From the NCBI GenBank assembly GCA_946811695.1, contig OX328124.1:87324030-87388029 (forward strand): a DNA stretch of 64,000 nt, read 5' to 3'. Origin of the DNA: Gonocerus acuteangulatus (Eukaryota; Arthropoda; Insecta; Hemiptera; Coreidae). The notes under the pieces were generated by a model. It saw only the letters and a list, made by a program, of their open reading frames with translations, did not search any database and was not told where the DNA came from. Of this stretch, positions 30,126-42,100 are shown in pieces (position 1 is the stretch's first letter; each line of letters begins with the position of its first letter). A program made the position numbers and the translations under genes.

Positions 30126-30183
<58 letters not shown>

Positions 30184-33100
30184 TATATAAATGGGTTCTG
30201 AAATGAGAAATTTTATAGTCAGCACTTCTGGATTCTGTATTGTGGTCAACCTCATAAGCGGGTTTCCTCACAATGGAGCAAGGGAGGAATCACGTTAAAA
30301 TGTGTTGAAAATTAGAACAAATGATCAAAGTTTATACATTCAAGAATTTATGGGAAAAAATTAAATATAATATATAATTTTGATCGCAATTTTACAAGCA
30401 TCTAACTTTGGAACATTTTATTAAATTAAATGAAGAATTTGAGAATGTGTGTTCCTTCAATTTTATTTGTATTATTAATTTATGTTTTAATTATTTTTAC
30501 AAATATTTTCATCACTACATTTTTAGTTTTAGTTTTTCTTTAATTAGTTTGTTGTTTGATCGATTTGCATATTTTTTTATATATTTAAATTTTTAACTTT
30601 AGTTCCTATGCCTACTGAATGATAAGTACTTTGTGTGGAAAGTAACCCAATATAGTTGGGCTACTAAACTTTTTTTTTCTCAAAAATAACTTTTTTCTCT
30701 CTCTGCTCAGAAGAAGCAGAATTTGAAAGGATGACATTGTCATCAAATGAAGATTTTGTGAAACTGATAGGAGCTTTGCCTTGTGTTAATCTTTCAATTT
30801 ATATGCATTACAATATTTGCATTTACCTATAATTTTGTTCTCTTTCATGGACTTCTACAAAATGTAGAAGTCCACACATTTTTTTTTTTATTTCTGGTTA
30901 ACCATTATTCCTGACAAAGAGCAATATGATTTTTTGTATTTTTAAATTCCAATCTAGCGTTGTTTACATGAGGCGAATTTTCTTAAAACTGTTGCAGCTA
31001 GTACAGAGTGGTGGAGCTTTTTTCTGGTTTCCGCTACAACCTTGTTTATCAAATATTAAGAGAAATGAGTTATTTATTTTCTGTGAGTGCTCTTTTATAA
31101 TGAAATAGGGTGAATTACCTTTTTATGAGTTATTTCATAAGCAATATGACAATTGTTAGGTAAAACATAATCACATTTAATTTTATTCATGTGGATTAAA
31201 AAGTTGAACTATAACCTGTAGTTTTTGTTTAAATGGTTCAGAAATTAGCTAATATAACAGAATATTGTTAGCTCATATGTGCCCTGGAACAGATTTACCA
31301 AAAAATTGGCTTTTGTAAATGGAAAATTTTCCGGAAAAACATAGCTGAAAATATTCTGGAAACTTTTCAGTGGAACATTTTCCACCCCACATCTCTACTC
31401 GTGCTGTTTTAGCCCACATTTAAAATGGTTAAAATCATAAAATAAAAATGTTTAAAATAATTCAATAACTTATTTTGTGTCATCATTTCAGGACCTACAC
31501 ATTATAAATTTAATGTGACATTAGACAACAATATCTTTATAATATAATGTATTGCTTCATAAACCACAAGGGAAATAATACAGAATTGTAAAAACAAATA
31601 CTGTCTGCAAGCAAACATAAATAAAAGAAGAAAAGCGTTACAACCGAACTTTTGGGATACCTAGTTTTACGAACCTAGTTATTTTTAGAGATTGGAGAAA
31701 TTTTCATTGTTTGTGATAACCTCTGCTAGTTTATCCCATTGGTATTATATTCTTATTTATGAAATATTTTATTTAGAAGCTCGAGTCTCGAGCGCTTCCG
31801 GCAGGATTGCATGGACCTACATATAGAATAGTACTCTCCATTCAAAGGACACTTCTTTTATAATATAGTGAGGTTTACTATATTACAAAAGAAGTTAAAA
31901 TTACCAAATTTGGAGATGTGACAGTGTTCTTACCAAAGCGTAATTTATAGTAACTAGAAGTTCCATAATATAACTTATTTTTCAAAGTTTTGAGAAGAAA
32001 TCTGCAAAACTGGGTATCTTATCACAGCATGGTATCCAATTGAGATAAAACTTCAAACAGATGGCCTCCGTCATATTTATCTGAAGCTGGACAATGGTTT
32101 CTTTTTTTTTTTTTAAGCGTTTTTGCAGCACACCGAAATAAGTTTAGCAGGGCATAATTGCCGGGCCATCTACTGAATTATTTATTTAGGGGTACTTACT
32201 GAACTGTTTAAACATCCATGATGCAGCAGGGAATCCTCTCAACGGTGGCTGGAATGAGAAAAATCCCTGCTGCAGGTGAGACTCAAACCTTCATCTCCCG
32301 CATGAGAATCCAAGGCGTCAGCCACTAGACCACGGGGAGACCATGAGTCAGACAATTTTATAGTTTTATTTTTTTTTACGGCTCATCGACATCTGGGCTA
32401 TTAGTGCTGACATACATGGTGCAGCTGGGAATTATCTTAATGAGCCCTGAAATGAGAAAAATCCCTGCTGCCAGGGGGCTCGAACCCCGATCTCCCGCAT
32501 GAGAATCCAAGGCGTTAGCCACTAAACCATGGAGAGACATGTCAGACAATGTTATATATATCAGACAACTATATAATACACAGGAGAATACATATCAACA
32601 TAGATTTAATTTTTAAATCTTTATTTTTCTTTTATAGGAAAAAATACCACCCTGGAATTTGAAGAATTTATTTGTCATGTTGAAATATGAGTGTGGTAGC
32701 ATAATTGGCAAGACTCCTGTGCATAAAATGGGAGGTTCTGGGTTCAAATTCCAACCCGTTGACTTTTATAAAAACAATAACGACTTGAAAACATTCAAAG
32801 TTACTGAGGAACTTCATAAGTTTTCAGAGAGACAGACTCTTTTTTTAGATACAAACATTTTGTTTGGTTATTAAATTAATTTATTCAGTGTTTGTCTTTG
32901 AATGTGATATTGTTATAGTAACTTAAGAAATATAATATAAACAAATAGCTTGAAGTTATATGTGACTCTCAAAGAGCTAAGGTAAAATCATTCAAAATCA
33001 ATATGGGAAGGAGAAGGTTGCCTGCCTTTTTGGTCTTATCCCATATTACACGTATGTACCTAAGTCTGGTACATACTTAGGTACATACTCGCATTTCATC

Positions 33101-36100
33101 AGAGAATAAAATGCGAAACCAATACTGCATATAGTCTTCAGAATATTTAATCAACTGCTTAGCTCCCGCCCCCTCCCATCAAGCAATTCCTAGAAGAAGT
33201 CATTGCCTTCAGCAGTAAAACCTTACAACACATCAAAATTGGCTTCATATTTATTTATTTTATTTTAAGGGCTTCGCAACTACGGTGATGAGCCCTGTTG
33301 GCTTCTTATAAGAATATTAAGAAGTATTCAATATATTTTGATTTTTATTTTCTAAAATAAACACTTACACTTTTTCTGGATCAGTGATTTCCTCATCTCT
33401 AAATCCAGGAAGAAAGATTTTAAGCTTCGGTACTTGTGGCTGCCCAAAAACTATAAGTCCAGACTCTCGGAATTTCCTGAAATTTTTTTTTTAATTTTTT
33501 ATCAATGAATACAATTACATGTAATATAACTTTAATGTTATGTTTTAAAGATTATATTACTGGTTTATATCAATGGCTGACATTTCTAAATCTTTTCCAA
33601 AATTCCATTTGTCACCAGACCAAAACTCTCTGAACAATAGGGTTTTAATATATTTTTTTGGAACCTCTTTGTTTTCTTTGATCATAAGGTAAACAGGATC
33701 CACCATCCTGAAAGTTACACATTATTGTCATTTTCAATATGAAAAAATAACTTTCTTGTTAAAGTTTCCTTTTTAGAAAGATATAAATAGAAACTTTTTT
33801 TTAATATAAAAACATGATTTTATAATTTTAGTTTTATTAAAACTTGTTTGTGGTTGTGAATTTAGCCGAGCTAATTTCAATTTATATTCATATTTGTTGA
33901 TTTCATCATGCATTTAACTTGAATTTTAAATTTTTTTGATCATTTTTATTAGGTTTTTCATAAAATAAATGGTTAGAGAGATAGGTAGAATACAAAAATT
34001 TGATATTTGTGTTCAATTCAAACAGTTATAAAAATTTAGGTCTATAATTGCAAATATTAATAAAAAAAAATAATGAAGCCCAGGGAGTGTGAGTTTTAAG
34101 GTATGAGCACTACACGCCTAAGGTTTTTCTTTAAAAAAAAAAAAGAAACTGCATCAATCCTATCCTGCCTAGAAAAGGGTGATACACTGTAGACAATCCA
34201 AAAATGTGTGTTATGTATAAGTAGATGTCAATATTTAAATAAATAATAAAAATAAGGATTAACTTACTTAGCTCCTTGCAGTTTCCATTCAAAGGTATCT
34301 GAAAATATTATGATTTAGAAATATTAATAATTGTCTTGCTATGGAGTTAACTAGATTACTATATGAAAATCTTTAATGGCTGATGAATCGTTACTTTGAA
34401 GCATTTCCTCAAGGATTTAATACTACTTTGAATTATAGCACTTAGGTAACCATAAGCGCTCTATACTATAAGGCTCATTCCTACCAATGTTTATGTGAGT
34501 GAAAAGTGGCCAATTTGTATGCCCTTATTCCTGATAACCATGGCTGGTCTCCAAAACCAACCAGGTGACCAAATATGTAAATTTGTGTATCCTTTATTTT
34601 TCAAGGGATAGTTGGTATTCGACTAAGAAAAACAGTCAGATTTTCAGAAAAATCACATTTCTCAGAAATTGTGACAATTTCTTGATGGTCACCAAGCTGG
34701 CATTTTTTGTTTTCCTTAATACCCCAGGCATTTATTTCATAAGAAGGCTGCCAAAAAGCATACCGAAATGTTCAAATTATATATTTTTCTAAGACTGTTT
34801 TTCTTAGTAAAATCCAAACTATTCATTGACTTCTTATCAACTTCACTGCTAACTAGTTGCACCTGATTAGACTTTATTTTTGGATGTTTACGAGGGCTTG
34901 TGAATTATAATCGTCTAGCTCATGTACTTTATCGTATAGGTTCATTTGTGAATAATTCTATAAACCCTTAAAATCCAAGTAGATTTGTTGCAACTTTAAC
35001 AAAACTGGTTCCTTTTCTTTTGGCAATGCAGCTTTAAAATATATTTAGTAATGATGTAAAACTGGTTCTATATAAAAGCTTCACTCAATACTTCAAATTG
35101 TCAGTTAACAATGATGGTTCATAAAAAAGACCAACAACTTTATTATTGTGTATGAGAATATTAAGTATGAAAGAAAATTTCACAAATTAAAACTATTAAG
35201 ACGTACCTGAAAATAAATAATTCCTCCTTAAGAATTTTGGTTCTCTTTGTATAATTTTATCAATATCAATTTTTTTCTGAAACATAATAAATGTTTGCTT
35301 TTTCATTATTTATTATGGGCACTTATATCTTCGGGAATTCAGAAGCATCCAATTTTAATCATAATAACTTTAAGCATGGATGTCTGAAATTCACTCTTTT
35401 ATTTTTTAAAACATTTTATTATTACATCTGGGCCATTAGTGCTGACATCCATGGCGCAGCCAGAAATTTTCTCAATGGGCCCCTGAGAAAAATCCCTTAA
35501 ACTTAATGAGAAAAATCCCTGCTGCCAGTGGGACTCGAACCCACTATCTCCCGCATGAGAATCCAAGGCATTAGCCACTAGACCACAGGGAGACCCAACA
35601 CTCTTTTATTCTACTCAACAAAGTTATTAGGGATGGAATCACTTTATATTTATTTTTGTTGTTTAATTGAATATGAAGCCTGTCTAATGGTGTATGTATT
35701 AGGTAAAAAGCTTGACATAAAAAAACATGTAAATATTTCATTTTAAAATTCTCAATTGGTTAAAAAATCAAAATATATAAGAAAATAGTGTGAACATGTT
35801 AAACTTCATTTTCCAACTAATTGTATTGAAATAAACACAATTTTGTGATGCTTGTTTAGAGATAAAAGAATATTTTAGAGAATTGAAGTTCTAATTTTGA
35901 AAACTTTTCTTTTTAATAACCAATCTTAATTTGGTGAAGTGTAAAAGGTTCTGTAATTATTCATGTACTTAAATTGATGTGCTACTTTATAGTTTGAGTA
36001 TATCTAAGTGCTTAGATTTTGTGGTTACAGTTGAGAATTCCTAGGCTATTTAATGTTCCCAGCCAAGCTCGAAGAGAAGCTGTAGCTAAATTACAATTAA

Positions 36101-39100
36101 AGCTATATTCACCTGAGGTACCGTAACTTTATTTCACTGCTCAACGCATAGCCTTCTAGTGGCAAAAGACAGAAAAACCATGGTTCCTAGGGAGGTTGCC
36201 CTGAGGAACGGCATCTAACAGCCAGCTGATACATTTTATATTATAAGGTAACCACATGGAATGGAACAGAATGGTGGCTGGGGCCCAAGTCCTACAAGGA
36301 ACGTAGTGCCCAACAGTTAGTGAGTGAGTGAGGAGAGTAACTGAATGCCAAATTAATGAAAAATAAAATAAAAATAGTGTGTTCCTTTTGGAGTAGCTAA
36401 AATAGTGTCCAACGGTATTTAACCTGTAACTTACCCCGAGTAACTATGAGTCCTAATACAACAGGAGACCAACCAGTGCATCACAATGTCACTACAAGTA
36501 AATGTTTAATTTTTTGTTAAGTCTAAGTAGTCATTAATGCCTTTTAAGGAGGAGGATATTCTGGTATATTCAGCAGTAAAATTTTCATATACATTAGACT
36601 CTCTCTAATCAGGGGGTCTCCGAGAGGAATGAGTTCCTAGAACTGGCTCAAGGGTTCCAAGAAAACCTTCCCTTTCTAGTTAGCCTAACATTTATTTCAT
36701 GGTATTTTATTGAAAGGAGGTCAAAGAAGGCATATATGTTTCGTTTTAGAGGGAGGGGAACTTGTATTTCTACTAAAAAAATAAATGTTTCTACTAAGGC
36801 ACCTGGGGCTGGATCACCTGTTTTAGCTAGTCTAGTTCGAACATTCATCACGAGTGGAGTGCAAGTTTTAAAGGTTTATTAAATTTTAAAAATATGTACC
36901 ATTTTAAATATGCAAAATATTTTCCGTGTTTTTTGTTTGTTTTATGTCTTCTTTTTCTCTGCAGTCTGTAAATATGTGTTTCATTGTAAGTGGAACATTG
37001 CAAAGTGTACAATTTTGTTTGTCCTGTTTTGCCATCAAATAGGAATGAGTCAAGTGTGAATGTCCAATACGTAGTCTAGTAAGCACGACTTCTTCTTGCC
37101 TTACATTCCGAATACTGGAACTCCAGGCTTCTATAGTTGGATTAATCTTTTGTGACTTGTTGTCTTGTATGTTTGACCAGTCAGTTTGCCACTTATTCAT
37201 AATGTGTTTTTTTATTACATTGTTTATGTCATCTCTAGTCATCTGATTAATGCCTTCAGTGGTTTGTCTTGTAGCTAGTTTTGCTTCATTCTCTACGTCC
37301 GTACATCTTGATAGGTTGTCATGTCCAGGTATCCATATGAAATTTACTTTAAAGATAATGATTAAAATTAAACAGTGAATTTAAATACAGCATCAAAATT
37401 GTAGAAATGTATAAAGTTATCTACAGTGTGATCACTCTCCTGCTTTAAAAGTAATGTAATAAAATTAGAAGCTAAAATTTTACTTGCCTTCTTGTATTTT
37501 CTTTTAGTGCCTGTAAATAGTGGGTATTCAAACTCTTCTTCTGCATCCAAATCTTCTACGTCAGGAGCATCAAGAAACTGTTTTTTAGCTTGGATCATTT
37601 CAAACAATCGCATATCCTGTGAAGAAAAGAACATTTAAGTTACTGAAAAATTCATTTATGGTTTGGTCTGAATCCATAGGAAAAAGATATGTCACATCAA
37701 AGAATTCAATTTCACGGTCACAAATAGTCAGATGTCAAAATGTATAATACATTTCTTTCAAAACATATTAATCTGACCTTAGAACATATTTAGTTTTATT
37801 GATTATTATACTTGTGTTAACTTCCAAAATAAAATCATAGAAGGAAAAACTTTTAGTTATTGTTCAAAAGTGCATTAGCAATAAAAATTTTATTTTTTGA
37901 TACAATAAAGAGATTTCATCCCAATGTTAAATCACATTTTATTTCTCATAAAAAATAAAATCAAACAAAAGTAAATTGTAAATTAGAATTGCTACCAGGT
38001 GCAGACATTATGATGGAAGGTAATCAAGAAAGGCGTATCTTAAAGAAGCAAGGATAGATTTACTTTTCCAAAACGTCTATGGCATTTTTTACTTCTTTTT
38101 TTTAAAATAAAGTAAATGTTGAGATTATTTATGGCATTATATTATTCTTGAAAAGTAAAAGTGAGTTGGAACAAAAGATTAGTTAACAAAAGATAAATAT
38201 AAAACAATTAGTTAACAAATTTACTCTGGCATATTTCAGAAACTTCAGTGATGTTGATGCCAATTTATATAAATTTCTATCTCGTTCTTTGTTAAGTTCT
38301 TCATCAAGCTCCTTAAGCTGACATATCCATAGTTTTCTAATAACATTTTCAAATGGTGTGCTAGTAGGAACAGAATTGTACAGGCTTTCGTCATCTGTAT
38401 CACTTTCAGAATATTCATCATCATCAGAATTATCACTTAAATTGCCAACTTTTTTAATACATTCCTTTGTATAGCATACAGCAATGATTCCTATAAGTAA
38501 AAAAAAAAAAAAAAATTAAAAAAAACAAAAAAAACTTATAAGTAATAATAGGTGTGTATTTACCAGAAAATTTTGTTTTGGATTATCGAATAAGTTGATT
38601 AAAAAAAAACATTAAAAAAAAAAAACATTAAAAGAGCAAGACTTTTTATATGGGAGACCCGATGGCCGTGAGCACTTAACACTCTGAGCCAAAGGTCGTG
38701 GGTTCGATTCCCACTAGGGGTGGTGGCTTTTCTTTAGAAAAAAGAAAAGGCATCAGCCCTATCCTGGCTAGAAAAGGGTGGTAACCTATAGATAACCCGT
38801 CCTAAAATTCCTAGTTAATAATAAATGGACGTTAAAATTTAAATAAATTACTTTTTATATGTATTACATTTATATTGGTTAGTTGAAGTACATTGTAAAC
38901 TTGCCACCTTGCGGAAGAATATGATTATTTTATGCAGCTCCTGCAAGGTAGACTTTAATAATTTCAACGCTATCTGGAATGTTCGCTTTCAATTTGATAC
39001 AAATGAATATGAAGTTTTAAAATAACCATAATATGAGATCTGTACAATTTAGGCTGATGTAATGTGTTAATACAACTCACCTGGTATATTTGGGTGCCAT

Positions 39101-42100
39101 GATGTCTTCCCAATAGCTCTACCTTTTGTTCCTATGAATGTTACCATTGTTAAGAAATGCTCATATGGCATATTTGGGTACATATTTAGGTCTTCACCAG
39201 AATTTGCTAACATTTCATAATCATCTTGATATAAATCATATTCTTCATTGTATGTCAAAAGTGAATCAACTCTGAAAAGTGAAGTTCAAAAATAACAGTG
39301 AACTAATTTACAAATATTTTAAAAATTTCTGATATAATTTCAAATTAGCCAGACAATGTTTATTTAAACAAAAAATATCGGTTTGAAGTACTATAAATAA
39401 GAAAAGCACAATTTTGGCAAGAATAATAATGTCCATGAAGATATTGATAAAAATAAAAATTGCAGAAAAAGGAATTTTAAGGATAGAGAGAGAAGATTAA
39501 ATTGGTAGTTTCTAAATCTAGAATAAATACATTTATTTATTGGAAGCTTAAACGTCTAGTCACATACAACAGTGGTCCGATTCAGAACCGTTGCCGGCAA
39601 AATCGTCCCTCAAAACAAAAAAATATTGTTGAGAAGAAATTATGTTTTGATGGTTCGGTGACTTAAGTGGGTTTGGAGCCATCAGTCGCACTTCTGTAAC
39701 TGAACTGTCAAACGATAATTTCTTCTCAATGATATTTGGCCTGAGATTGGCCGGCGATGGTTCTGATTCGGAACAGCGACTGAACTGTGTCATGACTGAT
39801 TTGTGTTATTAGACCGTCAGTCCCACTTCAGTCAACAAACATATTTTTTGTGACTGATACTAGACGGAACGGAGATGTGATGTAACTGATGTGTGTAAAT
39901 AGACCTTTAATATATATATATTTTTTCAAGACAATATTCCATGGTAATTGCTTGACACAAAGATAATGAATGTTTGTTTAAATAACTGGCAGGAGTTGCT
40001 CCCCAAAAATGTTTAAAACATTAAGTTATACTTGCGACATTTCAAACCTGTTTAGGTTGATCATCAGGCATTTTAAAATTAAGTCATGTTAAGGTTTATT
40101 ATAATTTTGATTTTTTCATGTTAAGGTGCATAATTTTGAAGTTTTCGAGAAAAACGTTAAATCCAGGTAAGAACCTCATAATTGGTTGAGTGGACAAGTC
40201 AGATTCACATGGAATTTTCAGATGCCTGATGATGAACCTAAACAGGTTCGAAACGTCGCAAATATAACTGAATTTTTTAACATTTTGGGAGAAACTCCTG
40301 CCAGTTATTTCAAAAATCCATTGATCCTTCCCCACCCTCACCTTCAAGTTACATAATGAATGATCTTTAAACAAATACAACTCATAGCCACATGTTTTAG
40401 AATTTGATAAATTAGTAATGCCTTATTTTCTAAGAATAAAATTTTATTAGACCAATTTCAGTTTGGTCTTTTCCAATATAAACATATGTAATAATACATA
40501 AATTGTTACATTGTTGATTTAATAATTTCTTTCTAGTCTTATTTTATGCTATATACAAATATTTTTTACTTATAAAGAAAGGATGTCATTTTTTGCTGGA
40601 GAAGTTCTTCATCAAGATCCATAAGCTGCAGTTTTTCTTCATTTTCTGTGACTCGCATTTCAGTAGTACACTGAGTAGTTGAGTTGACTGGAATTTCAGG
40701 GATAGTTTCAACCAAAACATCACGATAAACCGGTCCTGCCTGAATAAGAAGAAAACTTGTTAATTCTTTAGTTAATTATTCCAAATTCTTCAAATCTTTT
40801 TCTTTTTCTTTCTTTGTAGGTCCAAAAATTACTTTAGAAATAATATTCTAGGACTTATCATTAACAAAAATCTTGATTTCTGATGCATTGAAGATGAATT
40901 TAAAGACATTAAAACGTATATAAATAGTTGCCAGTCCTACATTAAATTAATAATTAAATAGGGATTGAATGAGAGGGTCCTAAGATTTTCTTTGTCCTTA
41001 AAGCTTTTAGACAGGAAAGCAGACATTCATACAATATTTTCTGAAAATCTAGTGTGCTAGACCTGAATCCTGGGCAGCTCTTTCCAGCATATAAGTAGTA
41101 GTAGGCCTAACTTTCAAACCTAACAAATCATCTCTTCATCACTACACTGTCTGACAGTAATTATCAAGAAGAATTTTATATTAGGCATGCCTTTTCTGAA
41201 ATGGCCCCCAATGAAGATATATTATTATTTTATTTATTTAAATTTTAACGTCCATTTATTATTAACTACAAATTTTAAGACGGGTTATCTATAAGTTATC
41301 ATTCTTTTCTAGCCAGGATAGGGGTGATGCCTTTTATTTTTTCGAAAGAAAAGCCACCACCCCCTGATCCCCTGATGGGAATCGAACCTACGACTTTTGG
41401 CACGGAGTGTTAAGTGCTCATGTCTTAACCCTCATAGCCACCGGGTCTCCATAAATTATTAATATTTAAGGTGTTTTCACAGCTTAAAAACATTGTGCAC
41501 AATACCACAATTTTACTATAGACAACATATACAAAATGCTAGTATCTTTTACTGAAATATATTATGGACATATAGTTTTACCTGAGTCTGTTTATCAAAA
41601 ACAACTCCTTCAACATTTTTTACAGCACTGTATATTGGTCCTGTTATTTCCACATAGAATTCCTCATAATCAAAAGGCTTTTCATGACGTGTTTCATGTG
41701 TCTGTCGCTTTAATGTACAATCATAACTTATCTAAAAGCACATGGATCTTTATTAATTTTTTTTATAACTTGATAATAAAAATAAAAATTTTTAATATTT
41801 AAAAATTATAATACACTAACAAAAGAATGGCATAATTATACAAATAATATGTAAACGGGCAAATTAACGGATAAAAAATGACTTACAAATGGTCGTGAGC
41901 AAACTACATGCTCTTCTTCAACTTCTTTTTCACTTCCTAAAGACTTCCATGTTCCAATTGGAAAGTTTTTGAATTTCATTATTCTATTTATAAAATCCAG
42001 ATGCTTGGCTTTAATTTCTTCAAGAATAGTAGTTCTTCCGTGAATAGTCAGTGCAATTACAAAATCATCAGGATTAGCAATTGAACATCTTCCTATGAGC

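Larger units (their letters stand above)
27077..30128 (+). mobile_element. Young non-autonomous LTR retrotransposon (3052 bp)
   Basis: Two 669-bp long terminal repeats (27077-27745, 29460-30128), each starting TGTAATGATA and ending ATCATTACA, differ at one position that I can see (27394 G, 29777 A). Five bases after the 5' LTR is a primer-binding site, TGGCGCCCAACGT (27751-27763), matching the tRNA-Lys type. The insert is flanked by ATAT on both sides inside an AT microsatellite. The 1714-bp interior has one gag-like frame and no protease, reverse transcriptase or integrase, so it must use proteins of another element. Tract and primer features suggest Ty3/Gypsy affinity. The near-identity of the LTRs means recent insertion. 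Confidence 0.93.
24490..31397. mobile_element. Outer hAT-type element, split by a nest of later insertions
   Basis: The left end TAGAGATGTGGG (24490-24501) and the right end CCCACATCTCTA (31386-31397) are perfect 12-bp inverted repeats, and both are followed inward by GGAAAATTTTCC-like sequence. The direct repeat CTCGTGCT flanks the interval exactly (24482-24489 and 31398-31405), an 8-bp target duplication as made by hAT transposases. Its own sequence seems to be about 24490-24747 and 30300-31397; I see no transposase. The middle is filled by the dispersed repeat D copies, a G-tract MITE and an LTR element, so the order of insertion can be read from the nesting. All of it lies in one DNAI3 intron. 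Confidence 0.85.

Noticed and set aside
36904..37345. Minus-strand frame as a DNAI3 exon
   Set aside because: RNase H and Cys-His motifs identify it as a LINE fragment, and exons 8 and 9 join in frame without it.
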